Under the pieces are notes generated by a model. The model was given only the letters and a program-made list of their open reading frames with translations, had not been told where the DNA came from and did not search any database. From Ruminococcus sp. (GTDB lineage Bacteria > Bacillota > Clostridia > Oscillospirales > Ruminococcaceae), in assembly GCA_015066665.1 (NCBI GenBank), contig SVNX01000001.1, positions 98,269 to 162,268 of the forward strand: a stretch of DNA of 64,000 nucleotides, in the 5' to 3' direction. A program made the translations under genes and the position numbers. Shown here one piece after another: positions 26,459 to 34,607 of this stretch. The stretch's first letter is position 1. Each line of letters begins with the position of its first letter.

Positions 26459-26938
26459 TCAATAGGAAATATACCACATATCTTCGATCAGAACGAGGGT
26501 GACATCCATGGTCTGCGGCGGCGGAACTTCGCCCATCTGCGTCTGCATTTCTTCACTGACAACATAGGTGACAGTGACGTTCATCACGCAGCGTTCATTG
26601 GTGATGTCCTCACGGGAGTTGATTGTGATCTGCATTTTCGGCAGGGCACCGCCGGAGAAATCGTCATAGAGATTGGCAAAGGCACCGGCGCCCGTGATGA
26701 TGCTGCCCAGATCCACATCACCCAGCAGCGAGCCGCCCAGCTCCACAGCACCGTCATACACGGACTGCACAGCGGGGTCATAGCACTCCATCATCAGATC
26801 CACATCATAATTGTTGAAGGCATGCTCGAGCTTATAGATCGTGGTTTCCGGCTTGGGTCGTGAACAGCCCGTGAGTGCGCCCGTCAGCATGAGTGTGAGC
26901 GCCAGCAGGGCTGCCATTTTTTTCAGTCCTGTTTTCAT
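26459..26938 (-). CDS. Lipoprotein of unknown function
   Basis: 159 residues: signal peptide with lipobox LTGC (Cys at ~25), then a ~130-residue domain with the NTF2-like/DUF4878 feel (an early helix with FNNYDVDLMMECYDP, several beta strands, and a final MWYISY strand). Anchored outside the membrane. The ATG at 26938 has AAGGGG at 7 nt. It follows cdd by 39 nt on the same strand and ends at a strong terminator. No specific role can be given. Confidence 0.75.
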   Translation of the reverse strand: MKTGLKKMAALLALTLMLTGALTGCSRPKPETTIYKLEHAFNNYDVDLMMECYDPAVQSVYDGAVELGGSLLGDVDLGSIITGAGAFANLYDDFSGGALPKMQITINSREDITNERCVMNVTVTYVVSEEMQTQMGEVPPPQTMDVTLVLIEDMWYISY

Positions 26939-26977
26939 AATGGTTCCCCTTTTCATGGAATCTCTGTCAGAGATGGG

Positions 26978-27361
26978 TTACAGCACGAATCGTTTCGGCA
27001 GAAAGTCGGCGAGGCGATGGGTACCATCGCTGAGAATGACCGGAAAGTCATCGCCGCAGAATTCGGCCATCACCTGCAGGCAGGCGCCGCAGGGAATGCA
27101 GGGGGCATCGGCAGGGGCATCCTTCGGGCCGCCGCAGATGCAGATGGCAGCAAATGATACGCAGCCTTCCGAGACGGCCTTGAAGATGGCTGTGCGTTCG
27201 GCACAGCAGCCGAGGGAATAAGACGCATTTTCGACATTGCAGCCGGTGAAGACCCGGCCGTCCTCTGTCAGAAGTGCCGCACCCACGGCAAATCCCGAAT
27301 AGGGACAGTGGGCATGGCTGCGGGCCTGCTGCGCTCTGGTCATGAGATCGGCAGTATTCAT
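26978..27361 (-). CDS. cdd: Cytidine deaminase
   Basis: 127 residues, the usual tetrameric size. Deaminates cytidine and deoxycytidine for pyrimidine salvage. Zinc motifs are complete: CAERTA (catalytic Glu) and PCGACLQV. AGGAGG precedes the ATG at 27361 by 8 nt. Upstream, a hairpin (27384-27409) separates it from ackA, so it may have its own transcript start or read-through from ackA. Confidence 0.95.
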   Translation of the reverse strand: MNTADLMTRAQQARSHAHCPYSGFAVGAALLTEDGRVFTGCNVENASYSLGCCAERTAIFKAVSEGCVSFAAICICGGPKDAPADAPCIPCGACLQVMAEFCGDDFPVILSDGTHRLADFLPKRFVL

Positions 27362-27383
27362 GCGTGCACCTCCTGATACAAGA

Positions 27384-27409
27384 GTGGACCGGCAGGAATG
27401 TCGGTCCAC
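27384..27409 (-). terminator. Hairpin between ackA and cdd
   Basis: Perfect 8-bp stem GTGGACCG / CGGTCCAC with a 10-nt loop, 14 bases before the cdd ribosome binding site. T run is weak, so it may be a processing or attenuation hairpin. Confidence 0.45.
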
Positions 27410-27429
27410 GAATTGTTTGAGCAAACCAC

Positions 27430-27458
27430 TTGCATTTCCAAAGTGAGAATGCTATAAT
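27430..27458 (+). promoter_or_regulatory. Strong plus-strand promoter pointing antisense into ackA
   Basis: TTGCAT (27430-27435), 17 bp, TATAAT (27453-27458), as good as the best promoters in the window. The only thing downstream on the plus strand is the 3' end of the minus-strand ackA, starting at 27480. Confidence 0.65.
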
Positions 27459-27479
27459 AGAATCAGCACATCGGTTTGA

Positions 27480-28679
27480 TTACTTGGAGATCAGAGCGAG
27501 TGTATCGCGGGCGATGAGCAGCTCTTCGTTTGTCGGTACAACCCAAACCTCAACCTTGGAATCGGACTGGGAAACCTTAGCGAGCTTGCCCTTGATGCCG
27601 GCATTGGCTACGGTGTCGATCTTGATGCCGAGGATGTCCATATCGGAGCATACGCATTCACGAACGTCCGGTGCATTTTCACCGATACCGCCTGTGAACA
27701 GAACTGCATCGAGGCCGTTCATGGCAGCAGCGAAGGCACCGATGTCCTTCTTGATCTCATATACGAGGATGTCCTTTGCAAGCTGTGCACGCTTGTTGCC
27801 CTCTTCAGCGGCAGCAGTCACGTCACGGTTGTCGGAACCGATACCGGAAACGCCCAGGAAGCCGGACTTCTTGTTCATGTAATCGGACATTTCGGCGGGT
27901 GTGAAGCCATGCTTTTCCATCAGGAAGGTTACAGCGGAGGGGTCAACCGCACCGGTTCTGGTGCCCATCAGGACGCCGTCGAGGGGTGTGAAGCCCATTG
28001 TGGTGTCAACGGACTTGCCGCCGTCCACAGCAGTGATGGAGGAACCGTTGCCGAGGTGGCAGGATACGATCTTCAGATCCTTGATGTCCTTGCCCATTGC
28101 CTTTGCGAGGGCAGCGGATACAAAGCGGTGGGATGTACCGTGGAAGCCGTACTTTCTTACATGGAATTCCTCATAATCAGCATAGGGGAAGCCGTACATA
28201 TAAGCCTTTTCGGGCATTGTCTGATGGAAAGCAGTGTCGAATACAACAGCCTGCGGTACGCTTGCGGGGAGAACCTGCTTGCAGGCACGCAGAGCGAGTG
28301 CATGTGCATGGTTATGTACAGGAGCCAGCTCACGCAGTTCGTCGATCTTGTCGATGATTTCATCCGTTACCAGAGTGGTCTCAGAGAACACCTCTGCACC
28401 CTGCACGATACGGTGACCTACAGCGGAGATTTCGTCCATGCTCTTGATAACAGCGGCATCGCCGGTGGTCAGAACCTTAACGAGCTCCATAAAAGCCTCA
28501 GTATGGGTGGGGAAATTGCAGTCAGCAGCATAGGATCTGCCGTCAGCGGTCTTGTGTGCAATGTGGCCGTCGATACCGATGCGGTCGCAGTTGCCCTTTG
28601 CCAGAACGCTTTCATCCTTCATGTCGAGCAGCTGGTACTTCAGAGAGGAGCTGCCTGCATTTACAACGAGAATCAGCAT
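27480..28679 (-). CDS. ackA: Acetate kinase
   Basis: 399 residues. Converts acetyl phosphate and ADP to acetate and ATP, the energy-yielding step of acetate fermentation. Family marks are NAGSSSLKY at the N-terminus, MGFTPLDGVLMGTRTG and FTGGIGENA. A promoter with TTGCAT-16-TATAAT is at 28760-28787. No phosphotransacetylase gene is adjacent. Divergent from tmcAL, whose enzyme uses acetate. Confidence 0.97.
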   Translation of the reverse strand: MLILVVNAGSSSLKYQLLDMKDESVLAKGNCDRIGIDGHIAHKTADGRSYAADCNFPTHTEAFMELVKVLTTGDAAVIKSMDEISAVGHRIVQGAEVFSETTLVTDEIIDKIDELRELAPVHNHAHALALRACKQVLPASVPQAVVFDTAFHQTMPEKAYMYGFPYADYEEFHVRKYGFHGTSHRFVSAALAKAMGKDIKDLKIVSCHLGNGSSITAVDGGKSVDTTMGFTPLDGVLMGTRTGAVDPSAVTFLMEKHGFTPAEMSDYMNKKSGFLGVSGIGSDNRDVTAAAEEGNKRAQLAKDILVYEIKKDIGAFAAAMNGLDAVLFTGGIGENAPDVRECVCSDMDILGIKIDTVANAGIKGKLAKVSQSDSKVEVWVVPTNEELLIARDTLALISK

Positions 28680-28759
28680 AGTTTTATCGTTCCTTTCGCA
28701 ACATTAGTTTTCGATCAACATTCTGCAATGGCAGATGCCGTGCAGAACATTCCTATATA

Positions 28760-28787
28760 ATTATATACCTTTTCAGAAAAAATGCAA
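28760..28787 (-). promoter_or_regulatory. Vegetative promoter of ackA
   Basis: Minus strand TTGCAT (28782-28787), 16 bp, TATAAT (28760-28765). Confidence 0.8.
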
Positions 28788-28841
28788 GTCTTTTTTCTGA
28801 AATATTGGTAAATTCCTGTTTTTTATTCAAAATGCAGGGGG

Positions 28842-28970
28842 CTGATGCACTCCCGGAGGGCTCCGCCCTCCGCTCCCGCATCAGCTTGGCCCCACCCCCT
28901 GACCCCCTCCCCTGAAGGGGAGGGGGCATAAAGAGGGGTGCTGCGCACCCCTCCCCCCGATCAAGGCCCA
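28842..28970. repeat. Repeat module D, GC-rich hairpins related to elements A and B
   Basis: An outer inverted repeat GCTGATGC / GCATCAGC (28842-28886) encloses GGAGGGC/GCCCTCC; then CAGCTTGG leads into CCCACCCCCTGACCCCCTCC, the hairpin CCCCTCCCCTGAAGGGGAGGGG and GAGGGGTGC..GCACCCCTC. The order of the last three matches elements A and B, but the A/T-rich left end and the right half are missing. It lies between the divergent ackA and tmcAL promoters. Confidence 0.75.
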
Positions 28971-29037
28971 CTGCCCGTACAATCATGTTTATACAGTCGT
29001 TTTATGACGATATTTCGATAGAAAAGGAGAAATCAAA

Positions 29038-30240
29038 ATGAAAATCAGTGCCATCATCTGCGAGTACAATCCCATGCACAATGGGCATCTCTACCACATC
29101 AAGCAGACCCGCAAAAACGGTGCCACCCATGTGATCGGCATCCTCAGCGGCAATTTTGTCCAGCGAGGCGATGTTGCCCTGCTCGATAAATTCGACCGTG
29201 CACAGCTTGCCCTCCGCGGCGGCGTCGATCTCGTCCTCGAGCTGCCCGTTGCCTTCTCTTCCGCAACCGCTGAGCTGTATGCCTCCGGTGCGGTCTCCAT
29301 CCTCCATCATATCGGTGTCGTGGATGAGCTGTCCTTCGGCAGTGCCTGCCCCGACCTTGAGTGCCTCGAGCTTCTCACAGAAGCCGCCGTCTCCACCCGT
29401 GAAACCTATCAGGAACGTATCCTCGAGCGTATGCGTGCCGGTGAATCCTACCCCTCTGCCCTCTGCGAAATCGTCCGCCAGCGTTACGGCCCCAAGGTCG
29501 CAGCCATGATGCATGACCCCAACAATGTTCTTGCCATTGAATATATGAAGGCCATCCGCCGCTATGATGCGAAGTTCCGACCCTTCAGCCTCCAGCGCCA
29601 GTGCGTGATGCACGACAGCCTTGAGCCGCAGGATATGTTCGCCAGTGCCAGCTTCATCCGCAAAAGCATCGCCGAGGGTGACCGTTCCTATCTGAACTAC
29701 GTTCCCACCTTCACTGCACAGATGCTTTCACGCCGTCTGACCGAAGGCCGCACTGCCGATATCCGCCGCCTTGAGCGTGTGCTGCTCTATCGTCTGCGTA
29801 CCATGGATCCCGCAGAGCTGAATGATCTCCCCGATATGACCCCCACCCTTCAGAACCGGATCTATGCGGCACGCACCGCCGGCAGCCTTGACGAGCTGCT
29901 TGCTGCCGTCAAGACAAAGGCCTATACCATGGCCAGAATCCGCCGCATTCTGATGTGCGCCCTCATCGGCATCCACAGGGACGACCAGAAATACAATCCG
30001 CCCTATGCCCGTGTGCTGGCCCTCAATGACCGCGGCCGTGAGATCCTTGCGGCTGCCAAAAAGAAGAGCAGCATCGACATTTCCACGTCCCTTGCCCGTT
30101 TGAGTGAGGGCAGTGCCGCTGCCGAACGGTTTGTCCGTCTTGAGGAGCGTGCCGCCAATGTCTACGGCCTTGCACAGGGTGACATCACCTCTGCCGAGCA
30201 GGAGTTCCGTACCAAGATCTCTCTGGAGGCAGCCAAATGA
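29038..30240 (+). CDS. tmcAL: tRNA(Met) cytidine acetate ligase
   Basis: 400 residues, full length for TmcAL (YlbM). Uses acetate and ATP to make N4-acetylcytidine at C34 of elongator tRNA(Met). The nucleotidyltransferase signature GxxxxxHxGH appears as EYNPMHNGHLYH (residues ~9-20), followed by GNFVQRGD. AAGGAG lies 7 nt before the ATG. The next gene overlaps by 4 nt. The divergent neighbour ackA makes acetate, so the two share a metabolite; coregulation is only a guess. Confidence 0.93.
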   Translation: MKISAIICEYNPMHNGHLYHIKQTRKNGATHVIGILSGNFVQRGDVALLDKFDRAQLALRGGVDLVLELPVAFSSATAELYASGAVSILHHIGVVDELSFGSACPDLECLELLTEAAVSTRETYQERILERMRAGESYPSALCEIVRQRYGPKVAAMMHDPNNVLAIEYMKAIRRYDAKFRPFSLQRQCVMHDSLEPQDMFASASFIRKSIAEGDRSYLNYVPTFTAQMLSRRLTEGRTADIRRLERVLLYRLRTMDPAELNDLPDMTPTLQNRIYAARTAGSLDELLAAVKTKAYTMARIRRILMCALIGIHRDDQKYNPPYARVLALNDRGREILAAAKKKSSIDISTSLARLSEGSAAAERFVRLEERAANVYGLAQGDITSAEQEFRTKISLEAAK

Positions 30241-30899
30241 ATGACCTGAGTACGATCAGGGGCGTCATCCTCGATCTGGATGGCACCCTGCTCGATTCCA
30301 TGCCGCTCTGGCATGAGATCGACTTGCAGTTTCTGGGAGAAAACGGCATTGTGCCGCCCGATAACATCTCCGACATTGTCGGAAAAATGAGCATCAACGA
30401 GTGGGCGGAGTACTTCATCCGTGAGTTCTCCATGCCCTTCACGACGGAGTATGTCATCCGCCGGATCGAAGAAATGGCCGCTGCGGCATATCGGGATACC
30501 ATTCCCTTAAAGCCCCATGTGACGGCGTTTCTGGATCTTCTCGATGCAAGGGGCCTGCCCTATGGCATTGCGACTGCGACCTACAAAAGCTCTGCGGCTG
30601 CCGCACTCAGACGGCTGGGGCTGGACGGGCGCATGCGGTTTGTCCTGACGGGCGAGGATGTCCCCGGCGGAAAGTCTTGCCCCGACATCTACCTGCAGGC
30701 AGCTGCGCTTCTGGGCACAGCGCCCGGGGAAACGCTTGTGGTTGAGGATGCCCTGCACTGTGTGGAAACGGCACGAGCCGCAGGGTTCCTGACGGCGGGT
30801 GTCTATGATGCTGCCGTGCTGCCCGGAGAATGGCAGCGGATGCAGGAGATCTGCACCGTGACGGGGGAAGATCTTCGGGAGATTATGGAGAAACTATAA
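30237..30899 (+). CDS. HAD family phosphatase, beta-phosphoglucomutase-like
   Basis: 220 residues. HAD motif I DLDGTLLDSM (residues ~14-23), motif II in the ATYKSSA segment, and motif III/IV PGGKSCPDIY..VEDA. The helical cap after motif I marks the PGMB/phosphatase subfamily. Substrate unknown; probably a small phosphorylated sugar or nucleotide metabolite. Translation is coupled to tmcAL through ATGA. Confidence 0.88.
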   Translation: MNDLSTIRGVILDLDGTLLDSMPLWHEIDLQFLGENGIVPPDNISDIVGKMSINEWAEYFIREFSMPFTTEYVIRRIEEMAAAAYRDTIPLKPHVTAFLDLLDARGLPYGIATATYKSSAAAALRRLGLDGRMRFVLTGEDVPGGKSCPDIYLQAAALLGTAPGETLVVEDALHCVETARAAGFLTAGVYDAAVLPGEWQRMQEICTVTGEDLREIMEKL

Positions 30900-30901
30900 G
30901 A

Positions 30902-30933
30902 AACCAGCCGCCCGTATGGGCGGCTGGTTTTGT
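30902..30933 (+). terminator. Intrinsic terminator of the tmcAL operon
   Basis: 12-bp stem AACCAGCCGCCC / GGGCGGCTGGTT with a 4-nt loop, then TTTGTT, just past the stop at 30899. Confidence 0.88.
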
Positions 30934-30974
30934 TAAGTATCCTGATCAAGGAACGGCATCCCCTGGCAGTCGCC

Positions 30975-31373
30975 TCAAATCTGCACCGGCATCAGCAGCG
31001 GTACAAAATTCCGAACGACAAAGTATACCACCGCCAGAATCGGCAGTGCGCCCCAGAACCAGGGGCTGCGTGGGAGCAGCCGTGTCTCTTCCCGCCGGAT
31101 CCGGATGACGGTCTCCAGATACAGAAGCACCAGCAGCACGAGAATCGTCACGATGACCGCATTGTTCCGCACCGCCGACAGGATATCCCCCTCCAGCAGT
31201 GCACGGATGCACCGTGTGTTCCCGCAGCTCGGGCAGTGATAACCCGTAAGTGTGTGGAACGGGCAGGGCTTCAGACCGTCCGCAATCGACAGCCAGAGCG
31301 GCCGCAGATAAAACAGGATAGCAACACCAATGGGTGCTGCTATCGCTGCCAGAATTCTTAGTTTTTTACGCAT
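30975..31373 (-). CDS. DUF2752 domain-containing membrane protein
   Basis: 132 residues with three predicted membrane segments and the DUF2752 signature CPFHTLTGYHCPSCGNTR (about residues 37-54), whose three Cys residues could bind a metal or haem. Function unknown. Five nt after the DUF4190-type gene, so in one transcript with it. Confidence 0.85.
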   Translation of the reverse strand: MRKKLRILAAIAAPIGVAILFYLRPLWLSIADGLKPCPFHTLTGYHCPSCGNTRCIRALLEGDILSAVRNNAVIVTILVLLVLLYLETVIRIRREETRLLPRSPWFWGALPILAVVYFVVRNFVPLLMPVQI

Positions 31374-31378
31374 ACGGC

Positions 31379-31777
31379 TTAATAGTAATAGTCGTAATCG
31401 TAATCATATTCGTATTCATCCTCATAGTCTTCCATTGCATCCTCAAATCCCTCGATGAAGCCTTCCTGGAAATCGGGGGAAACCAGAATGCCGCCCACTG
31501 CGATGCAGAGAATCAGCGCAACCACGCCGATCAGGACGGTCAGGCTGTTCAGGATGATGCCGATGATGCCCATGGGCTTATTGCCTCTGTTCATGAGACC
31601 GACCACGCCCAGAATGATGCCGATGATGCTGATTGCACCGGCAATGACGGAAATGACCGGCAGACAGCAGGCAAAGCCAATGCTGGTCAGAAAGCCCAGA
31701 ATACCGAGGATCAGATTGGCGACATCCCATCCGTTTGTGCGGTTTCTCTTTCTGTAGGGGGAATCATAATTATCCAT
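31379..31777 (-). CDS. DUF4190-type membrane protein with acidic Tyr-rich tail
   Basis: 132 residues: two or three hydrophobic segments (~18-62, 67-97) rich in Gly and Ile as in DUF4190 proteins, and a C-terminal tail that becomes a run of Asp, Glu and Tyr (YEDEYEYDYDYDYYY). The tail is unusual and may bind cations. Good GGAGG before the ATG. Followed closely by the DUF2752 gene. Function unknown. Confidence 0.78.
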   Translation of the reverse strand: MDNYDSPYRKRNRTNGWDVANLILGILGFLTSIGFACCLPVISVIAGAISIIGIILGVVGLMNRGNKPMGIIGIILNSLTVLIGVVALILCIAVGGILVSPDFQEGFIEGFEDAMEDYEDEYEYDYDYDYYY

Positions 31778-31803
31778 AATTGTACCTCCATGTCATAGGA
31801 TGG

Positions 31804-31828
31804 AAAAACCGCCCTCGCAGGAGAGCGG
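31804..31828 (-). terminator. Intrinsic terminator after the upstream-side TM2 gene
   Basis: CCGCTCTC / GAGGGCGG stem with one mismatch and a CTGC loop, then five T residues on the minus strand, 12 bases past the stop at 31840. Confidence 0.75.
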
Positions 31829-31839
31829 CCTCCGTTTTT

Positions 31840-32076
31840 TTAGTCCTTCAGCGGAATGCCGTTTGCATCTGTATTGATGCTGCCGGTCAGGATCATAATG
31901 CCCTCAATCAGGCCCCAGATACCGCTTACGGTAGCCAGAAAACCTGCGGAGAGCAGTGTCAGCAGAAGCTGTGCAACAGCCTTGCCTGTGTATCCCAGAT
32001 AGAAATTATGCACGCCGAAGCCGCCCAGCAGAATGCCGAGGATGCCGGCTGCGATTTTGGATTTCTGTTCCTGCAT
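31840..32076 (-). CDS. TM2 domain-containing protein (second copy)
   Basis: 78 residues with the TM2 signature (GILLGGFGVHNFYLGYTGKA, two helices joined by a short turn) and the C-terminal DANGIPLKD. Paralogue of the gene at 32177. TM2 proteins are small membrane proteins of unknown molecular role. AGGAGG is 10 nt before the ATG. The preceding gene ends in a terminator, so expression may need read-through. Confidence 0.88.
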   Translation of the reverse strand: MQEQKSKIAAGILGILLGGFGVHNFYLGYTGKAVAQLLLTLLSAGFLATVSGIWGLIEGIMILTGSINTDANGIPLKD

Positions 32077-32138
32077 GATAATAAACCTCCTGTATGCATG
32101 TTCTGTCCCGCAGTTTGCGGGAGATGTTCTGAAAAAAT

Positions 32139-32165
32139 ATGCCGCAGAGGGATTCTCTGCGGCAT
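32139..32165 (-). terminator. Intrinsic terminator between the two TM2 genes
   Basis: 11-bp perfect stem ATGCCGCAGAG / CTCTGCGGCAT with a 5-nt loop followed by six T residues on the minus strand. Confidence 0.88.
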
Positions 32166-32176
32166 CCGGTTTTCAA

Positions 32177-32401
32177 TTAGTCCTTCAGGGGTGTGCCATT
32201 TGCGTCAGCAGTTACATACTTGCCGCACAGAATCAGGATACCCTCAACGACACCCCAGATAGAGCCACCGCCGCATGTAACCAGAGTAACAACGATCTGA
32301 ATAATTGCTCTCTTTGTGTAGCCGAGATAGAAGTTGTGGATGCCCCAGGCGCCCAGGAAAATACCCAGCAGACCTGCAACCATTTTAGATTTCTGTTCCA
32401 T
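32177..32401 (-). CDS. TM2 domain-containing protein (first copy)
   Basis: 74 residues; GIFLGAWGIHNFYLGYTKRA then a second helix and DANGTPLKD. Two predicted membrane helices. AGGAGG precedes the ATG. It has its own strong promoter with a palindrome at the start site (32431-32450). Tandem with a paralogue downstream. Role unknown. Confidence 0.88.
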   Translation of the reverse strand: MEQKSKMVAGLLGIFLGAWGIHNFYLGYTKRAIIQIVVTLVTCGGGSIWGVVEGILILCGKYVTADANGTPLKD

Positions 32402-32430
32402 AATTATATCCTCCTCTTATTCGTGTAACA

Positions 32431-32483
32431 ATGTACATATAAGTGTACATGCTAATTATACCACCGCTGTCGAATCTTGTCAA
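32431..32483 (-). promoter_or_regulatory. Promoter and palindromic operator of the TM2 genes
   Basis: Minus strand TTGACA (32478-32483), 17 bp, TATAAT (32455-32460). Just downstream, covering the expected start site, is the inverted repeat ATGTACACTTATATGTACAT (32431-32450), placed as a repressor operator would be. The regulator is not known. Confidence 0.75.
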
Positions 32484-32559
32484 TTCACGTTTTTAACAAA
32501 TTTGCAACGATTCCTTGCATGTTTTAGATAGATTTGTGCATATTATGCAGAATATACAC

Positions 32560-33678
32560 TTACTGATTCAGTGTGCCGTGGGTCAGGGACTTGAGGTAAG
32601 CATGAATAAAGCCATCAAGGTCGCCGTCCATGACAGCATTGATGTTGCCGTTTTCAAAGCTTGTGCGGTGATCCTTGACGAGTGTGTAGGGCATGAAGAC
32701 ATAGGAACGGATCTGGGCACCCCAGCCGATTTCCTTCTGCACACCCTTGATGTCGGAGATCTTCTCGAGATGCTCTCGCTCCTTGATTTCCACGAGCTTG
32801 GAACGCAGCATCTTCATGGCATAGTCCTTGTTCTGATACTGGCTTCTCTGGGTCTGGCAGGAGACCACAATGCCGGTGGGCTTGTGGATCAGTCGTACTG
32901 CGGAGCTGGTCTTGTTGACCTTCTGGCCGCCTGCACCGGAGGAGCGGTATACTTCCATTTCGATGTCATCGGGACGGATGTCGACTTCGATGCTGTCATC
33001 GATTTCGGGCATGACTTCCAGTGCGGCAAAAGAGGTCTGTCTTCTGCCGGAGGAGTCGAACGGGGAAACACGCACGAGACGATGCACGCCTGCCTCGGAC
33101 TTCAGGAAGCCATAGGCATTGACGCCCTCGACCATGATGGAAGCGCTCTTGAGGCCGGCTTCATCGCCGTCGAGATAATCGAGCAGATGCACCTTGAAGT
33201 TGTGGCGTTCTGCCCAGCGGTTGTACATACGATAGAGCATTTCCGCCCAGTCCTGTGCCTCGGTGCCGCCTGCACCGGGATGGAAGGTCAGAATGGCATT
33301 GGAGCCGTCATACTCGCCGGACAGCAGGGTTTCGAGGTTCTTCGCTTCCAGATCGGACTTGAACGAAGCGATCTCCGTCAGGATCTCGGCCTGCATTTCC
33401 TCGTCTTCTTCCTCCATGCACATTTCGATCATGGTGAGGATATCCTCGAGGCGGCTCTGCATTTTCTCATAACCGGCGATGCGGTTTTCGAGCTGCTTGG
33501 TTTTCTGCAGCACCTTCTGGGAATTCTCGAGATCGTCCCAGAAGCCTTCGGCGGTGGCCTGGGCGTGAAGCTCCTCGACCTCCTCCTGTGCCTTCTTAAT
33601 ATTCAGAACTTCGCCCAGCTCTGCAAGATCCTTGCGATAGCCGGTCATTTCTACTCTCAGTTCGTCCAGTAATATCAT
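32560..33678 (-). CDS. prfB: Peptide chain release factor 2
   Basis: 372 residues, full length, reading UGA and UAA stops. The peptidyl hydrolysis motif GGQ is in [11 protein letters not shown] at about 247-249; the stop-reading SPF motif is in [15 protein letters not shown]. The frame is uninterrupted from an ATG with a good AAGGAG, so there is no programmed frameshift near codon 25 as in many RF2 genes. Promoter at 33745-33773, with a small GCTGC hairpin in the leader. Confidence 0.96.
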   Translation of the reverse strand: MILLDELRVEMTGYRKDLAELGEVLNIKKAQEEVEELHAQATAEGFWDDLENSQKVLQKTKQLENRIAGYEKMQSRLEDILTMIEMCMEEEDEEMQAEILTEIASFKSDLEAKNLETLLSGEYDGSNAILTFHPGAGGTEAQDWAEMLYRMYNRWAERHNFKVHLLDYLDGDEAGLKSASIMVEGVNAYGFLKSEAGVHRLVRVSPFDSSGRRQTSFAALEVMPEIDDSIEVDIRPDDIEMEVYRSSGAGGQKVNKTSSAVRLIHKPTGIVVSCQTQRSQYQNKDYAMKMLRSKLVEIKEREHLEKISDIKGVQKEIGWGAQIRSYVFMPYTLVKDHRTSFENGNINAVMDGDLDGFIHAYLKSLTHGTLNQ

Positions 33679-33744
33679 ATTGCTCTCCTTCTCTGATTAT
33701 GCTGCTTTTGCAGCAGCGCAGCTGTATTTTGCACGGTTACTTTC

Positions 33745-33773
33745 ATTATACACTATTTTTGAACGGATTGCAA
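33745..33773 (-). promoter_or_regulatory. Vegetative promoter of prfB
   Basis: Minus strand TTGCAA (33768-33773), 17 bp, TATAAT (33745-33750). A short hairpin TGCTGC / GCAGCA follows in the leader at about 33703-33720. Confidence 0.82.
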
Positions 33774-33856
33774 CCTTTTTTTGATTTTGGAAGGGGGTTC
33801 TGCGCATGAAACATAAAATGGGGAAGCTTTGCCTGAACTGCACCGGCCTTCCGGAC

Positions 33857-33885
33857 AAAAAAAGCTGCCCGTAAAGGGCAGCTTT
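33857..33885 (-). terminator. Intrinsic terminator of the murD operon
   Basis: 10-bp stem AAAGCTGCCC / GGGCAGCTTT with a 5-nt loop, followed by a T run on the minus strand, 11 bases past the stop at 33897. Confidence 0.9.
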
Positions 33886-33896
33886 GATAGGATTGC

Positions 33897-34592
33897 TTAG
33901 TCCAGTGTCAGCACGTCGAGAATGAAGTAGTTCTCCTCTTCCTTGATGGAAGTTGCAGTGCCGTTTGTGTAGTTGATGGACAGAATATAGGAAACGGTGT
34001 CGCCGCTGTTCTTGTCCTTGAAATAGTACTTGTAGTGCTCGGTCATCTCTGTGGGAGAGGTGTACTCGGTGCACAGCGGGCCGAAGCCGATGTACTGCTG
34101 TACGTCCGCAGGGGTCATGCCGCTGGTGATGCCTTCTCTTGCAATATTGGCCTTGGTCTTGACGCCGTTGCCGTACTTTTCAAGCTGCTTGTAATCGTAA
34201 AAGGTCACCTTCTTGAGGTTGTTGCCGTTGTGCTCTGTGAAAATCATCCACTCAGGGATGGAAACGCCGCTGACTTCAACCGTCTTGCTGCTCTCATAAA
34301 GGGCGTCATAATCCGATGCAATCATGTTGATGCAGGCATATTCAGAGGTGTTCTGCAGGGAAAGGTGTGCCTTCTTCTGGGCGTCCTGAATGCCGGCGCC
34401 GATCTGTTCGGACAGATCACGGGCATATCTTGCGCCGTTGTTTTTGTACTTGCCGATGGCCACTGCACCCCAGATGACTGCAATGAGCACGAGAAGCACT
34501 GCCAGAAGGATCAGGACGACACGCGGGGTCAGCAGTGTGCGGATGTTGAATTTTGCGTTTTCAGTGGATTTGGTTTCTTTTTCCTTTGCCAT
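33897..34592 (-). CDS. Membrane-anchored protein with BamE/SmpA-like C-terminal domain
   Basis: 231 residues: charged N-terminus, one membrane helix (~24-48), then an extracytoplasmic part. Residues ~155-231 (REGITSGMTPADVQQYIG onward) resemble the small BamE/SmpA-type fold seen in many Gram-positive lipoproteins. Specific role unknown. Last gene of the murD operon, 15 nt after the Met_gamma_lyase family gene. Confidence 0.72.
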   Translation of the reverse strand: MAKEKETKSTENAKFNIRTLLTPRVVLILLAVLLVLIAVIWGAVAIGKYKNNGARYARDLSEQIGAGIQDAQKKAHLSLQNTSEYACINMIASDYDALYESSKTVEVSGVSIPEWMIFTEHNGNNLKKVTFYDYKQLEKYGNGVKTKANIAREGITSGMTPADVQQYIGFGPLCTEYTSPTEMTEHYKYYFKDKNSGDTVSYILSINYTNGTATSIKEEENYFILDVLTLD

Positions 34593-34607
34593 GGTGGTTT
34601 CCTCCCT

